From the NCBI GenBank assembly GCA_041658185.1, contig JBBAAR010000010.1, forward strand, positions 1 through 64,000: a DNA stretch of 64,000 nucleotides, written 5' to 3'. The notes under the pieces are model-generated. The model was not told where the DNA came from. It did no database searches and was given only the letters and a program-made list of their open reading frames with translations. This DNA is from UBA8919 sp041658185 (GTDB taxonomy: Bacteria; Elusimicrobiota; UBA8919). The position numbers and the translations under genes were made by a program. Shown here piece by piece: positions 22,582 through 31,692 of the stretch (position 1 is its first letter; every line of letters starts with the position of its first letter).

Positions 22582-23698
22582 GAACAATTTTTACGATTTC
22601 ACAGCGTGAAAAAAGCCGCATCGGAGGTCCCCATATCCCCGTACCGGAAGTTGTGTAAAGATAAGAACCGCTTTGCCTATATAATCCATAAGGATATTTG
22701 AAGGTAAGCATTACGATTAAATCCATAGGCGGAATCTGACCTGCGTGTGTATGCCCTGAAAGTTGCAAGTCAACGTCTAACTTTCCCGCTTCATCAAAAA
22801 TATCCGGCTGGTGTGAAAGAAGAATTACCGGTTTTGTGAAATCACAATTTTTTAATGCTAACTTCAAGTCCGAGCCGGCTTCCGAAAATCTTCTGCCGGT
22901 TTTATCGTCGACACCGGCAAGTTCAAACGCATCGGCAACAGTTGTTTTTTCATTCCTTAAGACAGTTATGTTTGAATTTTTTGCAATATCTAAAAACTTG
23001 TCAATGCCTGCGTAAAACTCGTGGTTGCCGGTTACCGCAAAAATTCCGTATTTTGATTTTATTTTTTTCAGCACATCGCAGAAACCGTCTAACCTGCACA
23101 AATCCGCATCTATCAAATCGCCGGTTATAACGACTAAATCGGGATTTTCCCGGTTGGTTTTTTCAACAATTTTATTAAGCCATCTTTCAGATTTCAAAAA
23201 GTTTATGTGCAGGTCTGAAAGTTGAATTATTACGAAACCGGGAAGTTTTTGCGAAAGTTTTCCGGTGCTAATTTTCAGTTCCTTTATTACGGGCTCCCGG
23301 GCGACATTATATAACGAATAGACCGACGCCAAGAATGTAACGGCAAGCGAGAAAACAACGGAATAATGCCTGAATGCCGCACCGTGAAAAAATATTCTAA
23401 AAACATCGGAAATTACAAAAATGGTAAATGCAATAGAAATAACCCCTATCCAGATAGAACCGAATTCGGCAAACGGCTTTATCAAAAATGATGTTATCTG
23501 CAATGATATTATCCGCCTGTTTAAAAATTCGCCCAACAAAAATGAAAAGGCGGCAACAAGAAAAAATAATCTTAAATATCGGCAAACGGATGATGACAAT
23601 ATCAGACCGGCGGTAATACGGCTATAGACATAGAAATGAATTCCAAGATAAATTGAGGAAAAAATCAAAATAAAAAATAAAAAATAAAATTTAGTCAT
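22574..23698 (-). CDS. Membrane-anchored metallophosphoesterase (YkuE/YaeI-like)
   Basis: About 374 residues from the ATG at 23698, with AAGGCGG upstream. Four to five N-terminal helices (to about residue 150) are followed by a calcineurin-like domain: LSDLHINF (D, H), VVITGDLID (GD), AVTGNHEFY (GNHE), LLSHQPDIFD and QLSGHTHAGQIP. All metal ligands are present. Family members act on lipid A precursors or phospholipid headgroups at the membrane. The true substrate is unknown. Confidence 0.9.
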   Translation of the reverse strand: MTKFYFLFFILIFSSIYLGIHFYVYSRITAGLILSSSVCRYLRLFFLVAAFSFLLGEFLNRRIISLQITSFLIKPFAEFGSIWIGVISIAFTIFVISDVFRIFFHGAAFRHYSVVFSLAVTFLASVYSLYNVAREPVIKELKISTGKLSQKLPGFVIIQLSDLHINFLKSERWLNKIVEKTNRENPDLVVITGDLIDADLCRLDGFCDVLKKIKSKYGIFAVTGNHEFYAGIDKFLDIAKNSNITVLRNEKTTVADAFELAGVDDKTGRRFSEAGSDLKLALKNCDFTKPVILLSHQPDIFDEAGKLDVDLQLSGHTHAGQIPPMDLIVMLTFKYPYGLYRQSGSYLYTTSGTGIWGPPMRLFSRCEIVKIVLE

Positions 23699-23714
23699 AC
23701 TTGATAACCGCCTT

Positions 23715-24920
23715 TCACTCAATAATTTTCTTAAGGACTTTTTGGGCTTTGAGCAATGCCTCTGCCAAAGTTGAGCGTACAAGCGGCTTAATTTCGGCCC
23801 CGGCCCGACGACAGGAATCTTCGGTGAATTGCGTGATGATTTTGCCGAGCGAGAGCTTTAAGGGGATTTTTTCTTTTATGTCGGGAAGATATGCAATTTT
23901 ATCCGGGTTCTGCGAGTTTCTTCTCGGAATTCCTGTAATCCTTTCGGCATAGTGAACGACATCCGGGTGATTTTTTCCTATTATGTTTTCGGCGTAATAA
24001 ATTGCCTTGCTGCTTTCAATAAATTCCAACTGCGACAGATACGCGGCATTGCCTTTTTTTATTTCGCTATCTTCCGACTCTGTATTTTCGTACAATACCT
24101 GCTCAAAATCTTTCAAAACAAATTCGCATTTATCAACGATTCCCTGAGTGTTATCCAAAAACTCCCGAGGCATTCCCGCATCAAACATTTCTTTTTCCGA
24201 CTTAAGCCAGAAGTGATGCGAATCAATCTTAAATGATGAAATTTTATCAAAACGGGTTTTTATGATAATGTCGTGGGCGAGCCAATCGTCAATTTCCAGA
24301 TAGTGAACATCATTTGTTGCAATCGGTTTCACATTATATTTTTTGGCAAGTTCCAGCAGTCCTTTATTTGATATTTCCTCGTCGGTAATCCCGTGCTTTG
24401 CTATCTCAACATATAAATCATTACCAAAAATTTCTTTGTATTTTATAAAAATTTTTTCCGCATCGGGGAAGCCGTTTTTTATGTATGCCTGCGATGTCTG
24501 GTTAAAAAAACAGGCTGAGGAAGCGATTAAACCCTCGTGATATTTTTCTAAAAGTTTCCAATCAACAAGACCGCGGCGTTCATAATAATTATTAAAAAGC
24601 CAACTGTCCGAAACAAGAGTTACGAGATTTTTATAGCCGGTATCGTTTTTAGCAAACAAAAGAAGGTGGAACCTGTTTTTGTCCTTTTTTTCAATTGATT
24701 TTTGGGCATCGTCAACAAAATATATTTCAACGCCAAAGATCGGTTTCACGCCGTATTTTTTACAGGCATCCGAAAATTCATACATAAACGGCATTTCACC
24801 GTGTTCCGTTATAGCGATTGCGTTTTGTCCGAGTGATTTCGCTTTTTTTACTGCTTCATCAATCCGCAGTGCGCTGTCAGAAAACGAGCCGATAAAATGA
24901 TTGTGTAAATGAGTGAACAT
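23715..24920 (-). CDS. PHP-domain protein, truncated DnaE-like
   Basis: 401 residues similar to the N-terminal part of bacterial DNA polymerase III alpha: FTHLHNHFIGSFSDSALRIDE, AIAITEHGEMPFMYEF, KPIFGVEIYFVDD and PIATNDVHYLEIDD, covering the PHP metal site, then HHFWLKSEKEM. It stops shortly after, so palm, fingers and thumb are absent. The first motif reads HLHNHF. PHP domains of polymerases can have 3'-5' exonuclease activity. I see no frameshift and the tail (QFTEDSCRRAGAEIKP) reads like a normal end, so this is probably an intact short paralogue, not a fragment. Confidence 0.82.
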   Translation of the reverse strand: MFTHLHNHFIGSFSDSALRIDEAVKKAKSLGQNAIAITEHGEMPFMYEFSDACKKYGVKPIFGVEIYFVDDAQKSIEKKDKNRFHLLLFAKNDTGYKNLVTLVSDSWLFNNYYERRGLVDWKLLEKYHEGLIASSACFFNQTSQAYIKNGFPDAEKIFIKYKEIFGNDLYVEIAKHGITDEEISNKGLLELAKKYNVKPIATNDVHYLEIDDWLAHDIIIKTRFDKISSFKIDSHHFWLKSEKEMFDAGMPREFLDNTQGIVDKCEFVLKDFEQVLYENTESEDSEIKKGNAAYLSQLEFIESSKAIYYAENIIGKNHPDVVHYAERITGIPRRNSQNPDKIAYLPDIKEKIPLKLSLGKIITQFTEDSCRRAGAEIKPLVRSTLAEALLKAQKVLKKIIE

Positions 24921-26167
24921 TATTTCTCCTCTATTTCTTTTATTTTTTCTTTCAATAAACCGGTGTACCGTCCGTGCGGCTCAACTTCAAGTGCTTTTTT
25001 AAAAAGTGTAATCGCTTCGTCGGATTTATCGTCAAAATAATACATCAGTCCGAGATGTATCCGTGCATAATACTCTTTATCGTTGAGAGAAATTGCTTTC
25101 AAAAATTCTTTCTCGGCGAGGACGGAATTATTTGTTTTTTTGTAAGCATAGCCGAGTTTGGAGCGGGCATCGGCGGAATTGGGATCTATCGCAATGGCGT
25201 TTTTCAACTCAACAACCGCTTCGGCAAATTTTCCCTCTCTTACCAAAAACCAACCCTTATCCATAAACATCCAGAAATTGTCGTAGTTGACGGAGAAAGT
25301 GCTGGCGGCCGAAAAGTATTTGTCCTTTTCCGATTTTTTTTCCGTGTTAATTTTCAAGTTTTTACCGTCCGAAATGATTTCAATGTTACCGTCAATATCT
25401 GTTCTGTATAATTTAACGTTAAGTTGCTTATATTTTTCAAGTGTTGAAAAAACCGGCAGGCCATAATCGTTGGGATAGCCGACGGTAAGTACGGCAATTT
25501 TGGGTGCTACCTTTTTCAGGAATTCATAACTTGATGATGAACTGCTTCCGTGGTGCGGGATTTTCAAGACGGTAGATTTTATTTTTGTCCCATACCTTCG
25601 TAAAAAATTCTCGGCTTCTTTTTCTATATCGCCTGTAAAAAGAAACGAATTTTTACCGTGCACAAGTTTTATCACTATAGAGTGGTCGTTATATGCCGCA
25701 GTGCTGTATAAAATCTCGTTTTTTGAGTTTAACACAATCGCTTCGCATCCGCCCCAATCGTATTTTTCACCGACGGCAACTATTTTATATGCCGCACCGC
25801 TTTTTTTAACTTCTTCAAGGAAATCCTGATAGGGCTCAACCGGCGAGACGATTCCGCCGTCTAACACCTCCGATACTTTAAAATTTTTAAGAATATATTC
25901 CAGCCCGCCGTAATGGTCGCCGTGAGGATGTGTAAGAACTACGGTATCAATTTTTTCTATATTTTTACTTTTAAGAACGGGGGCTATGTTTTTTTCGCCT
26001 GCATACCACAAACCGCCGTCAATAAGTATGTTTTTATTTAACGGTGTCTGAATTAAAATCGAATCGCCGACCTGACCGACATTTATGAATGTAACTGTCA
26101 GGTCGGAAGCGTTGATAAAAGTTAAAAATAGAAAGTTAAAAATTAAGATTGAAATATTTCTAAACAT
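24920..26167 (-). CDS. Secreted ComEC-like metallo-beta-lactamase hydrolase with TPR tail
   Basis: 415 residues. A signal peptide (residues 1-19) leads to a metallo-beta-lactamase domain of the ComEC/Rec2 C-terminal type: FINVGQVGDSILIQTP, NILIDGG, LTHPHGDHYGGL (HxHxDH), LFTGDIEKEAE and IPHHGSSSSS. At about 285-410 there are three TPR units (KGWFLVREGKFAEAVVELKN and similar). It lacks the ComEC membrane channel. It is likely periplasmic and nuclease- or phosphodiesterase-like; the substrate is unknown. The start and signal peptide lie in an AT-rich repeat. It abuts the PHP gene as TAATG. Confidence 0.85.
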   Translation of the reverse strand: MFRNISILIFNFLFLTFINASDLTVTFINVGQVGDSILIQTPLNKNILIDGGLWYAGEKNIAPVLKSKNIEKIDTVVLTHPHGDHYGGLEYILKNFKVSEVLDGGIVSPVEPYQDFLEEVKKSGAAYKIVAVGEKYDWGGCEAIVLNSKNEILYSTAAYNDHSIVIKLVHGKNSFLFTGDIEKEAENFLRRYGTKIKSTVLKIPHHGSSSSSSYEFLKKVAPKIAVLTVGYPNDYGLPVFSTLEKYKQLNVKLYRTDIDGNIEIISDGKNLKINTEKKSEKDKYFSAASTFSVNYDNFWMFMDKGWFLVREGKFAEAVVELKNAIAIDPNSADARSKLGYAYKKTNNSVLAEKEFLKAISLNDKEYYARIHLGLMYYFDDKSDEAITLFKKALEVEPHGRYTGLLKEKIKEIEEK

Positions 26168-26169
26168 TT

Positions 26170-28311
26170 TTACCGGACCTCCGGCACATTAAATAAATCT
26201 ATTTTTATGTTTTTATTGAGATTGAGTTTTTTGAGAATCAAGGTTGTTCTTATATCCCCGCCGGAACTTATAAAATCCAATTTGTGCGGAAATTTTATTT
26301 TTCCCGACAGTTTATAGTTGGAAGGAACAATGCCGGAACCGTTGGCAAATTTTATCTCGGAAACTGTGTGTTCTTTTTTATCAACTTTTATTTTTATAAA
26401 ATCGTTTTTGAATATATAAAAATTTTTCTCCTCCGAAACATTATTAAGTCCGTCAAAACATTCCGCATCAAAAATACTGAAAATATCCTTAACCCAAAAA
26501 AAATTGTCGGTAAGATTGTATGTCTTTTTGTCCGGCGTGATATAAACAATCGTTCCCTGACGCATCAAAATAAGTCCCTGCGGCATTGAGAACAGCCCTA
26601 AAATTTCAAACCGCAACTGTTTTGGTTTCTTGAAAAAAAACGGTCCGCTTACCCCGTATCCCTCATTTTTATAGACGGTATTAGCACTGGCAAAACCGGA
26701 AATGTCCTGTATTTCTTTAAAACTTTTTAGTGCCCGCAGTTTTATTATATCCTTTGACCACTTTAAGTTTCTACGGTACTTTTTTATCTTTTTTTTAACT
26801 GCTTTGATTTTTTCAATGGAAAAAGATGTCTCCCAGCTATCAACTGCCATCTGGTTATCTCCGAGAGCAAAATAACAGTCGCCGAGATGGTCAAAAATCA
26901 CGGCATCATCCAGTTTTTCAGATGCTTTTTTAAGTAATGCCAGCGATTCGTCATATTTCATCTTTCGGTAAAAAACCCAGCCGAGCGAATCAATATAAGC
27001 GGGATTTTCGGGGTCTAAATCCAGCGCCTTTTTTATAAGTTCTTCCGCTGCGTTAAGTTTTATGTTTTTGTCGGCAAATGTATAGCCGAGATAATTATAT
27101 GCCACCGCAGAATTTGAATCAATTTCTATCGTCTTAAAAAACTCTTTTTCCGCGAATTCCTGTTTTTTTAATTTATCATAAACAATTCCCAGTTCAAACC
27201 GGTATTTTGAATTTTGCGGTTCAAGTGCAACCGCTTTTTTCAGATAATTTTCTGATTTTTTATACTTGCCTAAAACCTCGTAATTCATCGCAAGAAAAAA
27301 ATACACATCGGAAATTTCAGCGCCGAGAGCCACTGATTTTTCAAAAGATTTTATTGCTTCTTTCGTGTTCTGTTGAATTGTAAAAACATAGCCCTTTTGT
27401 ATATGCGGTTCCGGTGATTTTTTATCTATGGATATAGATTTGTCAAAATATTTGAGTGCTGTTTCATAGTCCTTTTCTTCAAGAGATAGGAGACCGAGAT
27501 AATAGTCAATCCAGTGATTTTTCGGGAACTTCTCTTTTGCTCCTATAAGATATTTTTTTGCCGATGGATAATTCTTCTCAAGAACATAAAGTCCTGCAAT
27601 TTTCATCGTAAGTTCCGCATCGTCCGGCAATATTTTTATCAGTTTATCGTATAACTCAATCGCTTTGTTGTAGTCCTTTTTTTCTTCATAGATACCCGCA
27701 AGGGCAATTAGCGGAACAACGGAATTACCGTCTATTTCAGCAGCTTTATTCAGATATAATTCCGCTTCCGCCGGCCGAGCAAGTTTATTATACAAAATCC
27801 CGATACTGACATAAACATCCGGTGAATCCGGAGCAATCTGCAAAAATTTTTCAAAATATAAAATTGCCTTTTCATATTTGCCTGTTTCGGAATATAAAAC
27901 TCCGAGATTATAAAGTGCTTTTTCATTTGCCGGCGCCGAGGACAGTATTTTTTCATATACCGAAATTGCATCTTCAGGTTTTTTATTGTAAATTGATAAT
28001 TCCGCCATAAGTTCTGATGTTGATTGGTCGTCGGGGGTGACTTTAGAAATTTCAGAAAGAACCTCTGATGCCGCCTTTGTGTCACCTGTTAAAATATACA
28101 GATTGACCAGTTGTTTTTTTAGATAAACCGAGCCGCTATCGTATAAAGTTGATTTTTTATATTCCTCTATTGCTTGAGGATATTCACCTTTCATCTGGGC
28201 AATGTTGCCCAATAAATAATGATAATAAGCGTCAGATTGGGAAGCGGAAACGACAGTGAGAAGTGAGAAGTGAGAAATGAAAAATAAAAAAAATAAATAA
28301 TATTTTTTCAT
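26170..28311 (-). CDS. TPR-repeat protein with C-terminal LolB/DUF4292-like domain
   Basis: 713 residues. A signal peptide (MKKYYLFFLFFISHFSLLTV) is followed by about twelve tetratricopeptide repeats to about residue 520 (for example APANEKALYNLGVLYSETGK). A beta-rich C-terminal domain follows (GYGVSGPFFFKKPKQLRFEI, GLFSMPQGLILMRQGTIVYI, KLNLNKNIKIDLFNVPEV), resembling the LolA/LolB or DUF4292 lipoprotein-carrier fold. It probably acts in outer-membrane lipoprotein or polymer handling, but no lipobox cysteine is present. The signal peptide is encoded by a tract of GTGAGAA-type units. It overlaps rimI by 4 nt. Confidence 0.82.
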   Translation of the reverse strand: MKKYYLFFLFFISHFSLLTVVSASQSDAYYHYLLGNIAQMKGEYPQAIEEYKKSTLYDSGSVYLKKQLVNLYILTGDTKAASEVLSEISKVTPDDQSTSELMAELSIYNKKPEDAISVYEKILSSAPANEKALYNLGVLYSETGKYEKAILYFEKFLQIAPDSPDVYVSIGILYNKLARPAEAELYLNKAAEIDGNSVVPLIALAGIYEEKKDYNKAIELYDKLIKILPDDAELTMKIAGLYVLEKNYPSAKKYLIGAKEKFPKNHWIDYYLGLLSLEEKDYETALKYFDKSISIDKKSPEPHIQKGYVFTIQQNTKEAIKSFEKSVALGAEISDVYFFLAMNYEVLGKYKKSENYLKKAVALEPQNSKYRFELGIVYDKLKKQEFAEKEFFKTIEIDSNSAVAYNYLGYTFADKNIKLNAAEELIKKALDLDPENPAYIDSLGWVFYRKMKYDESLALLKKASEKLDDAVIFDHLGDCYFALGDNQMAVDSWETSFSIEKIKAVKKKIKKYRRNLKWSKDIIKLRALKSFKEIQDISGFASANTVYKNEGYGVSGPFFFKKPKQLRFEILGLFSMPQGLILMRQGTIVYITPDKKTYNLTDNFFWVKDIFSIFDAECFDGLNNVSEEKNFYIFKNDFIKIKVDKKEHTVSEIKFANGSGIVPSNYKLSGKIKFPHKLDFISSGGDIRTTLILKKLNLNKNIKIDLFNVPEVR

Positions 28312-28772
28312 AAAGTTTTTGCCATAATTACGGCATCGTCGGAATTTGGATAGTATTTTTTTCTTACTCCTATTTTTTTGAATCCAAATTTCTCATAAAG
28401 TTTTAATGCCGGGTAATTGCTTGCTCTTACTTCCAGAAACATCTTTTTTATTTTCATCGCGTAAGATATATCTATAATGTATTTCATAAGTCTTGAACCG
28501 AGACCTTTCCTTCTGAATTTTTCCTTAACGGCAATGTTAGTAATCTGTCCTTCGTCGGAAACTCTCCATAGACATATATAACCGGCGATTTCGCGGTTTT
28601 CTATCGCTGCAAAAAAATTTGAGAATTCAATCTGCAGCTCCCTTTCAAACAAATTTTGTGACCACGGATCCGGATATGATTTTTTTTCAATTTCGGTAAT
28701 TGCACGTATGTCCTCAATCCGCACCCGGCGAATCCCAATTTTAGTATCTTTTTGTCGATTTACAACCGGCAT
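28308..28772 (-). CDS. rimI: Ribosomal protein S18-alanine N-acetyltransferase-like GNAT enzyme
   Basis: About 154 residues from the ATG at 28772. GNAT signature: IRRVRIEDIRAITEIEKKSY, DPWSQNLFERELQ, then the acetyl-CoA loop VKEKFRRKGLGSRLMKY and the RimI motif FLEVRASNYPALKLYEKFGF. Its place directly after tsaB matches the frequent tsaE-tsaB-rimI clustering. It overlaps tsaB by 32 nt. Confidence 0.9.
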   Translation of the reverse strand: MPVVNRQKDTKIGIRRVRIEDIRAITEIEKKSYPDPWSQNLFERELQIEFSNFFAAIENREIAGYICLWRVSDEGQITNIAVKEKFRRKGLGSRLMKYIIDISYAMKIKKMFLEVRASNYPALKLYEKFGFKKIGVRKKYYPNSDDAVIMAKTL

Positions 28773-29406
28773 AATGCTCTTGGGCAAAAGCCCTCCTTAT
28801 ATACAAAGGCAGAACTTCATTATAATTGTGCAATCCGGCGTTTTCCAATTTTCTGGATGCCAAAAAACCAACGGCGGAAGCGGATAACTTCACTACAACG
28901 CATTTTCTATTATCCGGTATTACTCGGCAAATTTCATAACTTCCTGCAACCGTTGACTTATTATCCAATATTTTTAAGAATTTTTCAACCTCAATTATTT
29001 TATATTTTGTTTTTCTTTTTAGCCCATCATACTCTGCCGTGTAAACTTCACCGCGGAGTGCATCTACTATCGGGAAAATTTTCCCGGAAACATTTTTTTC
29101 TTTTAATGCGTTGAAAACCAAACAATCCAGACACGAAACACCGACAACAGGTAATTCCAGAAATTGTCCGTAAGCCCTTGCCAAAGAAACGCCTATTCTG
29201 CTGCCGGTGAAAGAACCGGGACCCACATCAACTGCTATGGCATCAAACTGTAAGTTTTTTTTTGTTATATTTTTTATAATATCAAAAATTTTGGAGGACG
29301 AATTTTTCGGCAAAAAAATATTCTTTTCGGCAATGATTTTATCGCCGATTATTACAGCGGCTCCGCAAATGTTACCCGATGTTTCAATGGCAAGTATTTT
29401 TTTCAT
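28741..29406 (-). CDS. tsaB: tRNA threonylcarbamoyladenosine biosynthesis protein TsaB
   Basis: 221 residues: ILAIETSGNICGAAVI at the start, then the signature DVGPGSFTGSRIGVSLARA and GVSCLDCLV. TsaB is the inactive ASKHA-type partner of TsaD in t6A synthesis on ANN-decoding tRNAs. The tsaD gene is not in this window. It overlaps the preceding large membrane-protein gene by 23 nt. Confidence 0.93.
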   Translation of the reverse strand: MKKILAIETSGNICGAAVIIGDKIIAEKNIFLPKNSSSKIFDIIKNITKKNLQFDAIAVDVGPGSFTGSRIGVSLARAYGQFLELPVVGVSCLDCLVFNALKEKNVSGKIFPIVDALRGEVYTAEYDGLKRKTKYKIIEVEKFLKILDNKSTVAGSYEICRVIPDNRKCVVVKLSASAVGFLASRKLENAGLHNYNEVLPLYIRRAFAQEHYAGCKSTKRY

Positions 29407-31288
29407 AAATCAGAAATCCGGACAGAATAAAAATTAAAATAATAGTTATCAAAACACTCGCCATAAACGACCAAGGCATAAAAATAAAAATTATGTTTTT
29501 TGATGCGGGAGCGACCGCAACGGAACGGGTTAAAAACTCCGTCGCAATTATTTTTGATTTAATTCCGTCCGTATAAACTCTCCAGCCGGGATAATTGAGG
29601 TCGGACAGAACTACCTCGCCGGCTGATGTTATATTTTTCTCAATTATTATTTTTTGATTACCGTGTTCCTTAATAACAAGCGGAATACTCCGTATTTTTT
29701 TTATGTTTTTATTTGTTAAAAATGCCGGCGAAATATAATCGCTATTTTTGTAGATTTTTATAGTTGGAAATTTAAAAGACAATCCGATTTCTTTAATAAG
29801 AGAATAATTTTTATTCTTTAAATTTTCAGTTGCAAGTATGTATTTTACATTTTTTTCGGCTAATTTTAACAATTCCGATTCATTTACGATTGACAACGGC
29901 GAATATATGTTCATCATCGGAATGTTAAAATAAATCCCCATATTGGGCGGAATATAATTTAGATAATCTCTTTGTGAAAAATAACTTATCCTGGGATTTG
30001 TTGACAGAACATAATTTTTAATACATGCTTTTTGTCCTTCGTCAATAATCGCCACTCTTATGTTTTCTTTGTCCTGTTTAAGAAATTTCACCGTTGACGG
30101 CAAGGAAAAATAATCAATATCAATAACCTTGTTATAACCGGAAGAGAAAATTACAAGTTCCAAAGAAACAGCAAAAAAAACCAGGAAACGAAATTTTCTT
30201 AATGACTGAAAACCGTAGCCGGAAATAACGGCAAAAGCAAAAACTACAAAAACTAAAAATCGCTGCGGTAGTCGGAAAAAATTGAAAATCGGAATTATCG
30301 ACACAATTTTAAAGATAACCGGAAATACTAATAAAAAACTGATAACTGCCAAAAAAAGTATGAAAAAAAATCTAATAAACCTTTCTTTTTTATTTTTCAT
30401 CAAACCGACAACGACCAATAAAATTGTCATAATTCCGACGAAAGCACAATTTTCATATAGTATGCTGTCGTTTCTCATATATGTTCCGATTACAGGATTG
30501 CCGAAAATATACGGATAAAAAAACAGTAAAATGTCTTTCGGATAATATCCCCACGAAAACATATCAAGCGGATTTATGCCTTTGCTTCTTATTGAATGCG
30601 GAATAAGTTCAATTGTGGGCAGCACCTGACAAAAAGCGATTAAAATTCCTAAAATTGTCGACAAAAAATACTTGAAAATTTCTATGACTTTTTTGGTATT
30701 AAATATCTGCCAGAAAAACAAAATTATTCCAGAATAAAAAGCAATTTGCGGAAAACCTGTTAATAACTGCAAGGCGAAAATCAAAGATAAATGTAAATAT
30801 TGTTTTTTTAAAATAAAAAGAAAACCAAGCGGAATCCAGATACAAGCATTAAATAAATTCATATGTTCGGCATGGCAAGCAAAAAATCCCGAAAAAATAA
30901 AAATAAACGAGGACAAAAGTGACGGTATCTTTTTCAGTTTTATTTCTTTTAAAAAAAGGTACATGAAAAATCCGCCTAAAAAAAGATGCATTAGAAAAAC
31001 ATAATTATACGCAATCCACTGCGGAAAAATTGCAAAAAGTATGTTTGGCGGATAAAAAAAACCACCCTGACCCTCGGCATGTATCGGAAAACCCAAAAAC
31101 ATATTATTATTCCACAGCGGGAATTCACCTATACGCAGAGAATTGCCGAAGAAGAACCTTGACGGATAGTACAGCAATGTTACATCTCCGACACCCTGCC
31201 ACTGTCCGGTAAAAAGACCGAACAAAAAAATGGTCTTAAAGTGTATAACAAAAATTGCTAATACTAAAACTATGGATATCGCAGCCAT
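29384..31288 (-). CDS. YfhO-like large membrane protein (glycosyltransferase-like)
   Basis: 634 residues with about eleven to thirteen helices and a C-terminal soluble segment ending in a last helix. Features such as LLYYPSRFFFGNSLRIGEFP LW and FLGFPIHAEGQGGFFYPPN in the first extracytoplasmic loop are typical of YfhO-family membrane proteins, which are GT-C-like and implicated in glycosylation of cell-wall polymers. GYGFQSLRK and NYPGWRVYTDG are also consistent. It separates tsaE and tsaB and overlaps both, so it is part of the same operon. Confidence 0.78.
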   Translation of the reverse strand: MAAISIVLVLAIFVIHFKTIFLFGLFTGQWQGVGDVTLLYYPSRFFFGNSLRIGEFPLWNNNMFLGFPIHAEGQGGFFYPPNILFAIFPQWIAYNYVFLMHLFLGGFFMYLFLKEIKLKKIPSLLSSFIFIFSGFFACHAEHMNLFNACIWIPLGFLFILKKQYLHLSLIFALQLLTGFPQIAFYSGIILFFWQIFNTKKVIEIFKYFLSTILGILIAFCQVLPTIELIPHSIRSKGINPLDMFSWGYYPKDILLFFYPYIFGNPVIGTYMRNDSILYENCAFVGIMTILLVVVGLMKNKKERFIRFFFILFLAVISFLLVFPVIFKIVSIIPIFNFFRLPQRFLVFVVFAFAVISGYGFQSLRKFRFLVFFAVSLELVIFSSGYNKVIDIDYFSLPSTVKFLKQDKENIRVAIIDEGQKACIKNYVLSTNPRISYFSQRDYLNYIPPNMGIYFNIPMMNIYSPLSIVNESELLKLAEKNVKYILATENLKNKNYSLIKEIGLSFKFPTIKIYKNSDYISPAFLTNKNIKKIRSIPLVIKEHGNQKIIIEKNITSAGEVVLSDLNYPGWRVYTDGIKSKIIATEFLTRSVAVAPASKNIIFIFMPWSFMASVLITIILIFILSGFLIYEKNTCH

Positions 31289-31692
31289 TTTATTTCTCTC
31301 TCATTTTTACTTTTAATTTTTATACGAATTTCAATTCTTTTTTTCGGCAAATTTTTTTTGCCCAATTTTTCAGCCCATTCAATAATTGCAATTCCATTCC
31401 CATAAATATATTCGTCAAGCCCTAAATCGTTTATTTCTCCTGCGGAATTTAAACGATATAAATCAATATGATAAACCGGAAATTTCCCTCTGTATTCGTT
31501 CACAATCTTAAAAGAAGGGCTGTTGACAAAATCTTTAACCGCAAGTCCTTTACATATACCTTGCACAAACACCGTTTTGCCTGCCCCAAGTGAACCAAAA
31601 AGACAGATAACATCAAATGGTTTAGCTGTCAGGGCTATTTTTTTGCCTGTTTTTTCTGTTTCTTCAACACTTGTAGATTTCAATTTTTTCAT
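31270..31692 (-). CDS. tsaE: tRNA threonylcarbamoyladenosine biosynthesis ATPase TsaE
   Basis: 140 residues: P-loop CLFGSLGAGKTVFVQGICKG, then VNSPSFKIVNEYRGKFPVYH and DLYRLNSAGEINDLGLDEYI, then IIEWAEKLGKK. This is the full TsaE pattern. It works with TsaB and TsaD in t6A formation. It overlaps the YfhO-like gene downstream by 19 nt and the glycosyltransferase-like gene upstream by 4 nt. Confidence 0.95.
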   Translation of the reverse strand: MKKLKSTSVEETEKTGKKIALTAKPFDVICLFGSLGAGKTVFVQGICKGLAVKDFVNSPSFKIVNEYRGKFPVYHIDLYRLNSAGEINDLGLDEYIYGNGIAIIEWAEKLGKKNLPKKRIEIRIKIKSKNEREIKWLRYP

